Source of the DNA: Zestomonas carbonaria
GTDB taxonomy: Bacteria; Pseudomonadota; Gammaproteobacteria; Pseudomonadales; Pseudomonadaceae
DNA: 64,000 nucleotides
Direction of reading: 5' to 3'
Assembly: GCF_904061905.1 (NCBI RefSeq)
Contig: NZ_CAJFCI010000042.1
Span: 17,258 to 81,257, forward strand
Shown here: positions 10,398-19,133 of the stretch, piece after piece
How the letters are laid out: each line of letters starts with the position of its first letter
How positions within the stretch are numbered: position 1 is the stretch's first letter
Made by a program: the position numbers and the translations under genes
Notes under the pieces: model-generated
The model's database searches: none
Seen by the model: only the letters and a program-made list of their open reading frames with translations
Told to the model about the DNA's origin: nothing

Positions 10398-10462
10398 CTA
10401 TCGGGTCCTTTGCGGCAGAACACCTGCCAATGACCAGCAGATGGCGCCGCCGGGGGATTAAT

Positions 10463-11200
10463 TCAAGCCTCGCTCGCCTCAGCCCGCGGCCAGACCTCGG
10501 CGCGAGCCAGCAGAACCAGGGCCTGGCGCACCGCGCCGGGGTTGTTACAAGGTGTTGGGAAGGCCAGCCAGTGCAGCGTCTGGCCGATACGCAGGTGGAA
10601 GCCTTCGCTGTCGATACCGGCCATTTCCGCCGCCGGCTCGCCCGGCAGACCGCTCAGTTCGACGTAGTGGGCGATGGCGTTGGCGTGGTCACTGTTCATG
10701 TGCTCGATCATGCTGCGCTCCGCCTCGCCGGCGAAGGGATTGGCCAGCAGCAGGTCGTCGACGCCGAGCCAGTGGATCGCGCCGAAACCGCCGATGTAGC
10801 GGGCGCGCACCGGCTCCAGGCGCCAGAAATCGAAATCGTGGGTGCGGTGATAGTCGCGCGCCTGGGGGAAATAGCGGTAGTAACGCTCGGCGGCCGCGGC
10901 GATCTCGGCCTCGTCGTTCAACTGCCGGGCCTCGGCCAGCAGGGTCAGGCGACCGGCGGCCTGCACGTCCTCGGCGCCGCGCTCGCCGATCAGCAACGAG
11001 CACTTGGGGTCTTTCTGCAAGTTGTGGGTGTGCTGGGCGATACGGCTGATCAGGATCAGCGGCCAGCCCTTGGCATCCAGGCAATAGGGCACCACCGAGC
11101 CGAACGGAAAGCCCGCCATGGCCTTGGAATGGGTGGAGAGCACGCCGCGGTATTCCTTGAGCAGCAATTCTCGGGCATTCTTGCCGGCTTTCACGCTCAC
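10463..11200 (-). CDS. HugZ/HutZ-like heme-associated flavin-fold protein
   Basis: A 245-residue cytosolic protein. The N-terminal domain has the pyridoxamine 5'-phosphate oxidase-like split barrel (ELLLKEYRGVLSTHSKAMAGFPFGSVVPY). The C-terminal DUF2470 region (SMIEHMNSDHANAIAHYVEL, about residues 165-184) is the heme-binding part in the HugZ/HutZ family. I chose a GTG start (MSVKAGKNARELL), preceded by GAGGAG eight bases upstream; a longer open frame runs antisense through the next gene and is not credible. Heme handling is inferred from the family; flavin binding or another redox role is possible. Confidence 0.8.
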   Translation of the reverse strand: MSVKAGKNARELLLKEYRGVLSTHSKAMAGFPFGSVVPYCLDAKGWPLILISRIAQHTHNLQKDPKCSLLIGERGAEDVQAAGRLTLLAEARQLNDEAEIAAAAERYYRYFPQARDYHRTHDFDFWRLEPVRARYIGGFGAIHWLGVDDLLLANPFAGEAERSMIEHMNSDHANAIAHYVELSGLPGEPAAEMAGIDSEGFHLRIGQTLHWLAFPTPCNNPGAVRQALVLLARAEVWPRAEASEA

Positions 11201-11302
11201 AATATGACTCCTCGCTAAGAATTCGTCAGAAACGGACAGGCGCCCAGCATACCGACTCAGGGCTCCAGCGGGGCTAACCACCACCATTCGAGGGGCAAAC
11301 GC

Positions 11303-12061
11303 ATGCAACTGCAAGACAAAGTCATCGTCATCACCGGCGGCGGCCAGGGCCTCGGCCGCGCCATGGCCGAGTATCTCGCCGCCAGGGGGGCCAAGCTGGC
11401 GCTGGTAGACCTCAACCAGGAACGCCTCGACGACACCGTCGCCGCCTGCAAGGCCGCCGGCGTCGAAGCCCGCGCCTACCTGTGCAACGTCGCCAACGAA
11501 GAGCAGGTGGTGCACACCGTGACGCAGATCTCCGACGATTTCGGCGCGATCAACGGTCTGGTCAACAACGCCGGGATCATCCGCGACGGCCTGACCATCA
11601 AGGTCAAGGAAGGCGAGCTCTCCAAGATGAGCCTGGCCCAGTGGCAATCGGTGATCGACGTCAACCTGACCGGCGTGTTCCTGTGCACCCGCGAAGTGGC
11701 GGCGAAGATGATCGAACTGAAGAACGAGGGCGCGATCATCAATATCTCCTCGATCTCCCGCGCCGGCAACATGGGCCAGGCCAACTACTCCGCGGCCAAG
11801 GCCGGCGTCGCCGCCGACACCGTGGTGTGGGCCAAGGAGCTGGCACGCTACGGCATCCGCGTCGGCTGCGTGGCGCCGGGCTTCATCGAGACCGAGATCC
11901 TCGCCGGCATGAAGCCGGAGGCCCTGGAGAAGATGACCGCCGGCATCCCGCTCAGGCGCCTGGGCAAGCCGCAGGAAATCGCCCACTCGGTGGCCTACAT
12001 CCTCGAGAACGATTACTTCACCGGTCGCGTGCTGGAGCTGGACGGCGGCCTGCGCCTGTAA
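11303..12061 (+). CDS. Short-chain dehydrogenase/reductase (FabG-like)
   Basis: Classical SDR of 252 residues. The Rossmann cofactor motif TGGGQGLGRAM lies near residue 11, NNAGII near residue 87, and the catalytic Ser-Tyr-Lys is seen in NISSISRAGNMGQANYSAAKAG. The adenine-end residue D in ALVDLNQ suggests NAD(H) rather than NADP(H) preference. The C-terminus FTGRVLELDGGLRL is typical. It is divergent from the HugZ-like gene and followed by a terminator. The substrate is unknown; 3-oxoacyl-ACP reductase-like activity is only one possibility. Confidence 0.85.
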   Translation: MQLQDKVIVITGGGQGLGRAMAEYLAARGAKLALVDLNQERLDDTVAACKAAGVEARAYLCNVANEEQVVHTVTQISDDFGAINGLVNNAGIIRDGLTIKVKEGELSKMSLAQWQSVIDVNLTGVFLCTREVAAKMIELKNEGAIINISSISRAGNMGQANYSAAKAGVAADTVVWAKELARYGIRVGCVAPGFIETEILAGMKPEALEKMTAGIPLRRLGKPQEIAHSVAYILENDYFTGRVLELDGGLRL

Positions 12062-12077
12062 CCTCTCCACCCCAGCG

Positions 12078-12113
12078 AAAACGCCGCCTACCTCCCGGTA
12101 CGCGGCGTTTTTT
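12078..12113. terminator. Rho-independent terminator after the SDR gene
   Basis: The stem AACGCCGC / GCGGCGTT is followed by T6, starting 17 bp after the SDR stop codon. The left-hand A-run could also serve the opposite strand. Confidence 0.85.
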
Positions 12114-12180
12114 CATGCCGATGCATTTCCCATGGTGGCCGATCGCAAGGTGTTCGCCGGCCACTTTCATTCGGGACCCT

Positions 12181-12244
12181 GATCGGTGCGCACGGTGTTC
12201 CCTACAAGAGCCTCCCCCCGTAGGGTGCGCCGTGCGCACCGATG
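12181..12244. repeat. Inverted GGTGCGCACGG / CCGTGCGCACC repeat
   Basis: ATCGGTGCGCACGG on the left is mirrored by CCGTGCGCACCGAT on the right, with CCCTAC and GTAGGG as inner arms. It lies in the 256-bp gap between the SDR and DUF481 genes. Shorter GGGTGCGCC pieces recur near 18.61 and 44.37 kb. Confidence 0.75.
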
Positions 12245-12317
12245 AAGGAGCGGCCCGGTACCTCGCTCGATCACAAGACGTTCGTCGGCAGCTTCCTACC
12301 GGTTCACGGTACGCCGC

Positions 12318-13346
12318 TTACCAACCCACGCCGAAGCCCAGGCTGTAGCGGGTCTCGTCGATGTCGCCGTCGGAGCCGCTGACGATGTCCTTCTCGGCCT
12401 TGATGTTCAGAGAAGCCCAGTCGGTGACCTTGTAGCGCAGGCCCGCCTCGGCATCCAGCGCGTAGTCCGCCACGTTGCCCAGAGGCTTGCCGACCTCGCC
12501 GCTGGTGAACAGCTCGACGGTCTTGCCGACCAGGTAGCGGTTGTAGTCCCAGCGCGCCGTCAGGGCGTAGAAGTTGTCCTTGTCGCCATTGGCGTATTCG
12601 TAGTCGCGGCGGTTGATCAGGCCGGCCAGGGAGAAGGCGCCAAGTTCGTCGTCCCAGAACTGGTAGCCGGGACCGGTACCGATAGTGCGCTGGCGGGCGA
12701 GATCCTCGATATAGTCACGCTTGTAGCCCAGGCGCCCCTGCCAGAACCACTTCTCGTCGAGGAAGCGGTCGAGGGCGTAGTCGGCACTCCAGTTATCGGT
12801 GGTCTCCACCTCGTTCTGCTTCTCGCGGTTGTATTCCGCTTCCGCGTTGTGCCGCCAGCGGCCGTGGCGCGCCTGGGTCTTGAGATCGATGTCGTAGTCG
12901 TCGGTGTCCTTCTCGGCACGCTTGTAGTCGACACCGACGTCGATGTTGCCCTTCCAACTGAAATCCTCGATCAGCGGCTTGGGCTTCATGATCTGTTCGA
13001 TGCTGGCCAGTTCGACGGTCTTCGGCGCCGTGTCGTTGGCCAGGGTCACCTTACCCGGCTCGGCCGGCACCAGCGCCTTGGCGTGCTCGCCGGTGACATC
13101 GTCCTGCTTGACCAGCAGGTGCTGCTCGCTCTCCAGGGTGGCCACCTGCTTCCAGTCGATGGCGATGGTGCCGCCGTAGCCGGTCTCCAGCACCAGCTTG
13201 TTGCCGTCGAAGACGCGGATCGTGCCGCTCAGGCGGTCACCGTTCTTCAGCCACACGGTATCCGCCAGCACGGGCGTGGAAGCGCTGGCGACGGCGAGGC
13301 ACAACAGGATTCGGGACAGGGGGGAAAATGCTTTGATGGACGACAT
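12318..13346 (-). CDS. DUF481 outer-membrane protein
   Basis: A 342-residue exported protein. The signal peptide (LSRILLCLAVASASTPVLA) is followed by an N-terminal domain of about 100 residues (DTVWLKNGDRLSGTIRVFDG), a small beta domain often found before DUF481. The C-terminal two-thirds is a predicted beta-barrel rich in alternating aromatics (FSWKGNIDVGVDYKRAEKD, WFWQGRLGYKRDY), ending in YSLGFGVGW with the terminal aromatic expected for BAM recognition. I chose the ATG at 13346 because it gives a clean signal peptide; its ribosome site is weak. Function is unknown, possibly a salt- or osmotic-stress porin-like protein. Confidence 0.8.
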   Translation of the reverse strand: MSSIKAFSPLSRILLCLAVASASTPVLADTVWLKNGDRLSGTIRVFDGNKLVLETGYGGTIAIDWKQVATLESEQHLLVKQDDVTGEHAKALVPAEPGKVTLANDTAPKTVELASIEQIMKPKPLIEDFSWKGNIDVGVDYKRAEKDTDDYDIDLKTQARHGRWRHNAEAEYNREKQNEVETTDNWSADYALDRFLDEKWFWQGRLGYKRDYIEDLARQRTIGTGPGYQFWDDELGAFSLAGLINRRDYEYANGDKDNFYALTARWDYNRYLVGKTVELFTSGEVGKPLGNVADYALDAEAGLRYKVTDWASLNIKAEKDIVSGSDGDIDETRYSLGFGVGW

Positions 13347-13571
13347 GATGAACGGAGAAACGGCTCGAATGCGAAGGAAACCGGGCATTATCCGTAAGCT
13401 CGGCGCGTGAGCAAGGACTGACCGGCACAAACCACTCGAGTTCAATCCAATCGACCGGCGAACCCCGCGTCGCCGGCACTGTCGATAGCCAGGACACGGC
13501 GGCATACTGGGCAAGAGCGCCGTCCGTCGGAGCGCGAGAACCCACGTGCCGGGTCACAGTCAGGTAGCCCC

Positions 13572-13919
13572 ATGCAAGCACCCCAGGAAGATTCACCCGC
13601 CGAGATACGCCGCGCGGCGCTGTACCTGACCCTCCAGCAGGTACCCGCCGGCAAGGTCGTCAGCTATGGCGAACTGGCCGCCCTGGCCGGGCTGGGCCGC
13701 GCCGCGCGCTGGGTCGGGCGCACGCTCAGCCAGTTACCGAACGACACCCGCCTGCCCTGGCACCGGGTGATCGGTGCCGGCGGTCGCCTGAGCCTGCCCG
13801 CCGGAAGCCCGTCCGGCGCCGAACAACGCGCCCGTCTGCGGGCCGAGGGCGTGACCATCCATAACGAACGGGTGGACATGCGTCGGCACGGCTGGCGCCC
13901 GATGGAAGACAACGGTTAG
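13572..13919 (+). CDS. Alkyltransferase-like (ATL) DNA repair protein
   Basis: A 115-residue homologue of the DNA-binding domain of O6-alkylguanine-DNA alkyltransferase. The helix-turn-helix region reads VVSYGELAALAGLGRAARWVG. The active-site motif, PCHR in true alkyltransferases, reads PWHRVI (residues about 57-62), so the acceptor cysteine is replaced by tryptophan. That is diagnostic of ATL proteins, which bind alkylated guanine and hand it to nucleotide excision repair. It lies directly before ampG and may share its transcript. Confidence 0.88.
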   Translation: MQAPQEDSPAEIRRAALYLTLQQVPAGKVVSYGELAALAGLGRAARWVGRTLSQLPNDTRLPWHRVIGAGGRLSLPAGSPSGAEQRARLRAEGVTIHNERVDMRRHGWRPMEDNG

Positions 13920-13962
13920 AGTGCGCCCTTTGTTTCGAAGCCCCCAGGCAGATTCACGCCCA

Positions 13963-15513
13963 ATGTCCACGCAGTCCACGCAAACCTGGCGTGCCGCGCT
14001 CGCCGCCTACGCCACCCCGGCCACTCTGGCCCTGCTGCTGCTGGGATTCGCCGCCGGCCTGCCCTACATGCTGGTGTTCTCCACTCTCTCGGTCTGGCTG
14101 CGCGAAGCCGGCGTGGCCCGCGAGACCATCGGCTTCGCCAGCCTGATCGGCCTGGCCTATGCCTTCAAGTGGGTATGGTCGCCGCTGCTCGACCAGTGGC
14201 GCCTGCCGCTGCTCGGCGTGCTCGGCCGGCGCCGCTCCTGGCTGGTGCTGTCGCAGTCGCTGGTGGCCATCGGCCTGACCGGCATGGCCCTGAGCGATCC
14301 GCAGCAGCACCTGTCCTGGCTGATCGCCCTGGCCGTGCTGGTGGCCTTCGCCTCGGCCACCCAGGACATCGCGGTGGACGCCTATCGCCTGGAAATCGCC
14401 GAGGACAACCGCCAGGCGACGCTGGCCGCCAGCTACATGGCCGGCTATCGGGTCGCCGCCCTGCTCGCCACGGCCGGCGCGCTGTACTTCGCCGAATGGT
14501 TCGGCTCCACCGGGCACAGCTACAGCGCCAGCGCCTGGAGCGGCACCTACCTGGTGTTCGCCCTGCTGATGGTCCCGGCCCTGGTCACCAGCCTGCTGAT
14601 CCGCGAACCACCGGTGGCGCTGCGCACCCAACTGGCCGCCGCCCGCTACGGGCTGACCCACCAACTGGTCTCGGTGCTGGTGCTGATCGTCCTGCTGGTC
14701 TCGGTGCCGGCGCTGTTCACCCAGCTCTACAACACCGATTTCCACAGCGTGCTGTTCGAAGGCGCCAGCCTGCTCGACCTGCTCAAGGAAGATCGCGCCT
14801 TCCTGCGCGCCCTGCTCTACCTGATCCTCACCGCGCTGTGCCTGTCGTCCATGGGCCGCCGCGGCCTGGCGCCGGTGCTCACCCCGGTCAACGACTTCGT
14901 CGTGCGCTACCGCTGGCAGGCCCTGCTGCTGCTCGGGCTGATCGCCACCTACCGGCTGTCGGACACCGTGCTGGGCGTAATGGCCAACGTGTTCTACATC
15001 GACCAGGGCTTCACCAAGGACCAGATCGCCAGCGTCAGCAAGCTGTTCGGCCTGGTCATGACCCTGCTCGGCGCCGGCTTCGGCGGCCTGCTGATCATCC
15101 GCTTCGGCATCCTGCCGATCCTGTTCATCGGCGGCGCCGCCTCGGCGGCCACCAACCTGCTGTTCCTCATGCTGGCGAGCATGGGGCCGAACCTGCAAAT
15201 GCTGGTGGTGACCATCTCCTGCGACAACTTCAGCGCCGGCCTCGCCACCGCGGCCTTCGTCGCCTACCTGTCGAGCCTGACCAACCTGAAGTTCTCCGCC
15301 ACCCAGTACGCCCTGCTCAGCTCGATCATGCTGCTGCTGCCGCGCCTGATCGGCGGCTATTCCGGGGTCATGGTGGAGAAGTTCGGCTACGCGCAGTTCT
15401 TCCTGATCACCGCCCTGCTCGGCGTGCCGACGCTGATCATGATCCTCTGGCAATGGCGCAGCCCGCCCGAGCCACAGCCCAACCACGTGGCGACCAGCCC
15501 GCCGGGCGAATAG
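13963..15513 (+). CDS. ampG: AmpG muropeptide permease
   Basis: MFS-type inner-membrane transporter that imports anhydro-muropeptides for cell-wall recycling and so feeds AmpR-controlled beta-lactamase induction. It is 516 residues from the ATG at 13963, with 12-14 membrane helices. Family stretches include GFAAGLPYMLVFSTLSVWLREAG, YAFKWVWSPLLDQW, ASATQDIAVDAYRLE and a C-terminal SSLTNLKFSATQYALLSS. A GTG at 13921, next to the ATL stop codon, would add 14 residues; neither start has a strong ribosome site. The convergent yajG-like gene is the partner seen beside ampG in E. coli. Confidence 0.92.
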   Translation: MSTQSTQTWRAALAAYATPATLALLLLGFAAGLPYMLVFSTLSVWLREAGVARETIGFASLIGLAYAFKWVWSPLLDQWRLPLLGVLGRRRSWLVLSQSLVAIGLTGMALSDPQQHLSWLIALAVLVAFASATQDIAVDAYRLEIAEDNRQATLAASYMAGYRVAALLATAGALYFAEWFGSTGHSYSASAWSGTYLVFALLMVPALVTSLLIREPPVALRTQLAAARYGLTHQLVSVLVLIVLLVSVPALFTQLYNTDFHSVLFEGASLLDLLKEDRAFLRALLYLILTALCLSSMGRRGLAPVLTPVNDFVVRYRWQALLLLGLIATYRLSDTVLGVMANVFYIDQGFTKDQIASVSKLFGLVMTLLGAGFGGLLIIRFGILPILFIGGAASAATNLLFLMLASMGPNLQMLVVTISCDNFSAGLATAAFVAYLSSLTNLKFSATQYALLSSIMLLLPRLIGGYSGVMVEKFGYAQFFLITALLGVPTLIMILWQWRSPPEPQPNHVATSPPGE

Positions 15514-15521
15514 CGGAAACG

Positions 15522-15554
15522 AAAAAGGCCGGTCAGTCGACCGGCCTTTTTCAT
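15522..15554. terminator. Bidirectional terminator between ampG and the yajG-like gene
   Basis: A perfect stem, AAAAAGGCCGGTC / GACCGGCCTTTTT, lies between two convergent genes. It has A- and T-runs on both sides, so it can stop transcription from either direction. Confidence 0.92.
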
Positions 15555-15566
15555 TTCATCCGAAAC

Positions 15567-16151
15567 TCACTGCGCCAGCATCTGCGCGATGGTCGGGTCC
15601 TTGAAGGTGCGGGTCAGGGCATCGCTGAGCACGTCGCTGACCAGCTTGGTGTTGGTCTGCTGGTTCGGCGCGGTGCCGAAGCGCTGGTTCAACGAGGCGC
15701 CGTAGCGGCCGCTGTAGCGGCGGGAAGCGTTCTGCACGTCGGCACGGAAAGTGGCGCTGATGTCCGCCTCGGTGACGTACAGGCTGTCCTTCGGCGACTG
15801 GTACTTCAGCTCGGCCAGGGTGATGGTCAGTTGCGGCGCGTTGTAGGCGTTCGGCGTCGGGGTGAAGCCGAGCAGGCGCACCGCCGCCTCGGCCTGGGCC
15901 TGCAGCTTGGGCACGATGTCGGCGCTGGCGACGCTCAGGTTGCTGGTTTCGGCGTACAGCCCGCCACGGGTGCCAAGCACCGGCGAAGGGCGGCCATCGA
16001 CCACGCGAACCACCACCGGCTGGCCCTGGCCGACGGCGGTGAAGGAAGTGTTCAGCTTGGGTTGCGGACTCAGTTGTTGCGGGCTGAGGGCACAACCGCC
16101 CAGGGTCAGGCTGGTGACGGCGACCAGACCAAGCAACAGACGATGCAGCAT
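15567..16151 (-). CDS. yajG: YajG family lipoprotein
   Basis: A 194-residue lipoprotein. The signal sequence MLHRLLLGLVAVTSLTLGGC ends in a lipobox (LGGC). Residue +2 is Ala, so outer-membrane sorting is expected. The mature part (SVASADIVPKLQAQAEAAVR, then FRADVQNASRRYSGRYGASL) matches the YajG/DUF4136-like outer-membrane lipoprotein style. Two ATGs lie six bases apart; the second is better spaced from GGAG. The tail-to-tail pairing with ampG supports the name. Its molecular function is unknown. Confidence 0.82.
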   Translation of the reverse strand: MLHRLLLGLVAVTSLTLGGCALSPQQLSPQPKLNTSFTAVGQGQPVVVRVVDGRPSPVLGTRGGLYAETSNLSVASADIVPKLQAQAEAAVRLLGFTPTPNAYNAPQLTITLAELKYQSPKDSLYVTEADISATFRADVQNASRRYSGRYGASLNQRFGTAPNQQTNTKLVSDVLSDALTRTFKDPTIAQMLAQ

Positions 16152-16374
16152 GTTCATGCTCTCCAGACAGGGGTAAGCGCAAAAGTGGCGGCAGTATAAC
16201 CACCCGCATCGGCGCCCGACAGGCCGGGGCCTGCCAACGCTCCAGCGAGATCGTGAATAAATGTTGACAGGCCCTGGATTCGATCCGCCGCGTGCTACGG
16301 AGGTTCCTGTCACGCGGTTGTCACGCGGCCGTGGGATAAACCGTTGCGACTCCCTCTCCGCGACGACGACCACC

Positions 16375-16605
16375 ATGCCCCTGCTCGGTCTCCTGCTGTT
16401 CTGGCGCCGCCCCTGGCGCGACTACGCGCTGCTGGACGGACAAGGCGTGTGCCGCGCCTTGCGCCGGTCGCGCTCAGCCCCGCAGGGCCAGGGCTGGGTG
16501 GCGGTCCGCGAGTGCCGCCTCGCCTGGCTGCACCACCCCCTGCCGGCCAGCGCCCGCCTGGAATCCAGCCCCCCTTCCCGGCCGCGCCAGGCCCTCGCCA
16601 ACTGA
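16375..16605 (+). CDS. Small hypothetical protein
   Basis: A possible 76-residue protein starting MPLLGLLLFWRRPWRDYALL and rich in Arg, Trp and Pro. The start is an ATG after CCACC, without a good ribosome site. An open frame extends 114 bases further upstream, but the hydrophobic start at 16375 looks more natural. I recognise no family. It lies upstream of mqo, where a small hypothetical gene also occurs in P. aeruginosa as I recall. It could be non-coding. Confidence 0.4.
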   Translation: MPLLGLLLFWRRPWRDYALLDGQGVCRALRRSRSAPQGQGWVAVRECRLAWLHHPLPASARLESSPPSRPRQALAN

Positions 16606-17047
16606 GCACGGCATTAGCCAAAAGAATCGCCCCACAGGCGCCATTCGCCGTTATAATCGCGCCCCGATTATAAGGACGTCTCCTGATCGGGCCCCGCATC
16701 CGTTCTGATGAGCTCAGCATCAGCCACGCCCCCCGCCCTCAGAGAGCCGCCCACTTCGTGCCGCCTCCGCGCTGCCGCCTGTCCCCTCTCCGGCGCACAA
16801 CGCCTCTCGAGTTCTCGACAGCCGCATCGCCCGAGCACGATTTTTTGAGGTTCACGTCTCCAAAAGAGCGTGAAAAAACGGGTTTGTACAACTTCACAAG
16901 AGTGTGGCGAAAAAATGAACAGTTTTGCGTCTGAACAGTGCGCTATCGATAACCCTCCCCCGGATTCCCGGCACCTTCATCGATCCACGCCCCGGTCCTG
17001 ACCGCGCGTGTCATCCACCTAGTGCTGCAATTCCTGGAGAAGCGTTA
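16606..17047 (+). promoter_or_regulatory. mqo upstream region with a perfect inverted repeat
   Basis: This 442-bp stretch contains no convincing gene. It holds a perfect inverted repeat, TTATAATCG (16651-16659) and CGATTATAA (16665-16673), around CGCCC, and the left arm includes a TATAAT -10-like hexamer. Farther right (about 16840-16925) is an A/T-rich part with TTTTTTGAGG, GTGAAAAAAC and GCGAAAAAATGAAC, unusual for this genome and likely regulatory. The mqo ribosome site GGAG sits 8 bases before its ATG. Confidence 0.6.
16651..16673. promoter_or_regulatory. Candidate operator: perfect 9-bp inverted repeat over a -10-like box
   Basis: The arms TTATAATCG and CGATTATAA are exact reverse complements separated by five bases. 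The low-GC arms stand out in this GC-rich background. The stem has no T-run, which argues for a protein-binding site rather than a terminator. Confidence 0.5.
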
Positions 17048-18547
17048 ATGGCGCAGAACATCGAAACCGTGGATGCCCTGCTGGTCGGCGCGGGCATCAT
17101 GAGTGCCACCCTGGCCGTCCTGCTCAAGGAGCTCGACCCCGGCATGAAGCTGGAGATCGTCGAGCTGCAGGAGTCCGGAGCCGTGGAAAGCTCCAACCCC
17201 TGGAACAACGCCGGCACCGGTCACGCCGGCCTGTGCGAGCTGAACTACACGCCGCAAGCCGCCGACGGCTCGGTAGACATCAAGAAGGCCGTGCTCATCA
17301 ACAGCCAGTTCGAGGTGTCCAAGCAGTTCTGGTCCCACCTGATCGCCAAGGGTTCGTTCGGTTCGCCGAAGAACTTCATCAACCCGATCCCGCACCTGAG
17401 CTTCGTACGCGGCGACAAGGACATCGAGTTCCTCAAGACCCGCTTCGAGGCGCTGCGCCAGCACCACGCCTTCGCCTCGATGGAATACGCCGAGGACCAC
17501 GCCACCATGGCCGAGTGGATGCCGCTGATGATGCAGGGCCGCGACGACGGCGAACGCATCGCCGCGACACGCGTGCTCGGCGGCACCGACGTCAACTTCG
17601 GCGCGCTGACCGCGCAGTTGCTGGCCTACCTTGCCAAGCAGGGCGGCGCCACCGTCACCTGCAACCAGAAGGTCACCGACCTGAAGCGCAACGAAGACGG
17701 CTGGCGCGTCACCATCAAGGACACCCGGAACGGCGAGGCCCGCGAAGTACAGGCGCGCTTCGTGTTCCTCGGCGCCGGCGGCGGCGCCCTGCCGCTGCTG
17801 CAACTGTCCGGCATCCCGGAAGGCAAGGGCTTCGGCGGCTTCCCGGTGAGCGGCCAGTGGCTGCGCTGCGACAACCCGGAAGTGGTCGAGCTGCACCAGG
17901 CCAAGGTCTACAGCCAGGCCGAGGTCGGCGCTCCGCCGATGTCCGTACCGCACCTCGACACCCGCGTGGTGGATGGCAAGAAATCCCTGCTGTTCGGCCC
18001 CTACGCCGGCTTCAGCACCAAGTTCCTCAAGCACGGCTCGTTCCTCGACCTGCCGCTGTCGGTACGCCCGAGCAACCTCGGCCCGATGCTCGCCGTGGCG
18101 CGCGACAACATGGACCTGACCCGCTACCTGATCAAGGAAGTGATGCAGTCCCAGGAACAGCGACTGGACACCCTGCGCAGGTTCTACCCGACCCTGAAGG
18201 CCGAGGACTGGCGCCTGGAGATCGCCGGCCAGCGCGTGCAGATCATCAAGAAGGACCCGAAGAAAGGCGGCATCCTGCAGTTCGGCACCGAACTGGTGGC
18301 CGCCGGCGACGGCTCCATCGCCGCCCTGCTCGGCGCCTCTCCGGGCGCCTCGGTGACCGTGTCGATCATGCTCGACCTGATCGAACGCTGCTTCGCCGAC
18401 CGCGCCGGCGAGTGGAGCGGCAAGCTGGCGGAGATCTTCCCCGCCCGCGAGAAAGTCCTGCAGACCGACGCTGCCGTGTACAACGAAGTCAGCACCCGCA
18501 GCGACCAACTGCTGGAACTGACCAGCAAGAGCCCGGTAGCGGCCTGA
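17048..18547 (+). CDS. mqo: Malate:quinone oxidoreductase
   Basis: FAD-dependent peripheral membrane enzyme that oxidises L-malate to oxaloacetate and passes electrons to the quinone pool, replacing or assisting NAD-malate dehydrogenase. It is 499 residues long, typical of the family. Diagnostic stretches are the FAD motif [16 protein letters not shown] near residue 13, [17 protein letters not shown], and [14 protein letters not shown]. The C-terminus carries [28 protein letters not shown]. The ATG at 17048 has GGAG 8 bases upstream. It is monocistronic, with a terminator just after it. Confidence 0.96.
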   Translation: MAQNIETVDALLVGAGIMSATLAVLLKELDPGMKLEIVELQESGAVESSNPWNNAGTGHAGLCELNYTPQAADGSVDIKKAVLINSQFEVSKQFWSHLIAKGSFGSPKNFINPIPHLSFVRGDKDIEFLKTRFEALRQHHAFASMEYAEDHATMAEWMPLMMQGRDDGERIAATRVLGGTDVNFGALTAQLLAYLAKQGGATVTCNQKVTDLKRNEDGWRVTIKDTRNGEAREVQARFVFLGAGGGALPLLQLSGIPEGKGFGGFPVSGQWLRCDNPEVVELHQAKVYSQAEVGAPPMSVPHLDTRVVDGKKSLLFGPYAGFSTKFLKHGSFLDLPLSVRPSNLGPMLAVARDNMDLTRYLIKEVMQSQEQRLDTLRRFYPTLKAEDWRLEIAGQRVQIIKKDPKKGGILQFGTELVAAGDGSIAALLGASPGASVTVSIMLDLIERCFADRAGEWSGKLAEIFPAREKVLQTDAAVYNEVSTRSDQLLELTSKSPVAA

Positions 18548-18562
18548 TCGCTGCCCACCACG

Positions 18563-18589
18563 AAAAACCGCCCTCCGGGGCGGTTTTTT
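18563..18589. terminator. Rho-independent terminator after mqo
   Basis: The stem AAAACCGCCC / GGGGCGGTTTT is followed by T6, 15 bp after the mqo stop codon. The A-run on the left may also serve the convergent gene. Confidence 0.9.
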
Positions 18590-18622
18590 AATTTCACGCA
18601 TACGCTCCGATAGGGTGCGCCA

Positions 18623-19033
18623 TTATCGCTCGCAATTGACCATCCAGCTCACCCCGAACTTGTCGGTCAGCATGCCGAAAGCCCTGGCCCAGAAGGTCTC
18701 CTGCACGGGCATGGTGGCCTGGCCGCCTTCGGCGAGCGCGGCATAGACGCGGGCGGCTTCCTCCGGCGAGTCCACGGCGACCGCCAGGCTGAAGCCGTTG
18801 AAGGCCGAATTCGGCTCGGCGCCATCGGACACCATGACCTGGGTCGGACCGACCTGCATGTTGGCGTGCATGATGTGCTCCGGCGAATAGTTGCCGCACT
18901 CCTCGCTCGGCGGCTGTTCCGGGGCATCCTTGAAGCGCATCAGGAAGGTGGTCTCGGCACCGATGGCCTTGGCGTAGAACGCCAGCGCCTCTTCGGCGCG
19001 GCCATTGAAGAACAGGTAGGGTTGGACTTGCAT
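18623..19033 (-). CDS. VOC family protein (PhnB-like)
   Basis: A 136-residue vicinal-oxygen-chelate fold protein of the PhnB/YjdN-like group. It starts MQVQPYLFFNGRAEEALAFY and contains ADATTFL-like and HIMHANMQVG segments. It ends FGMLTDKFGVSWMVN, where KFGVxWM is characteristic. Metal-ligand residues are not fully conserved in this group, so enzymatic activity cannot be assumed. It is convergent with mqo. Confidence 0.82.
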   Translation of the reverse strand: MQVQPYLFFNGRAEEALAFYAKAIGAETTFLMRFKDAPEQPPSEECGNYSPEHIMHANMQVGPTQVMVSDGAEPNSAFNGFSLAVAVDSPEEAARVYAALAEGGQATMPVQETFWARAFGMLTDKFGVSWMVNCER

Positions 19034-19089
19034 GGGAAGTCTCCGGACAGGCAGTGAGTCAAAGGCTCCAGTCTAGAAGACCGAAAACG

Positions 19090-19118
19090 AAAAGCCCGCG
19101 ACGAGCGCGGGCTTTCTT
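19090..19118 (-). terminator. Terminator after the PA4642-like gene
   Basis: The stem AAGCCCGCG / CGCGGGCTT carries an A-run on the left, which is the T-run for minus-strand transcription. It lies just past the stop codon of the 95-residue gene. Confidence 0.8.
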
Positions 19119-19133
19119 GTATCGATTGGGACC

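Noticed and set aside
13954..15486. Minus-strand open frame of 510 codons opposite ampG
   Set aside because: Shadow of a membrane protein gene; Gln/His-rich sequence without family motifs.
16708..16846. Short plus-strand frame MSSASATPPALREPPTSCRL upstream of mqo
   Set aside because: No ribosome site, low-complexity Ser/Pro/Arg content and no conservation evidence; left as non-coding.
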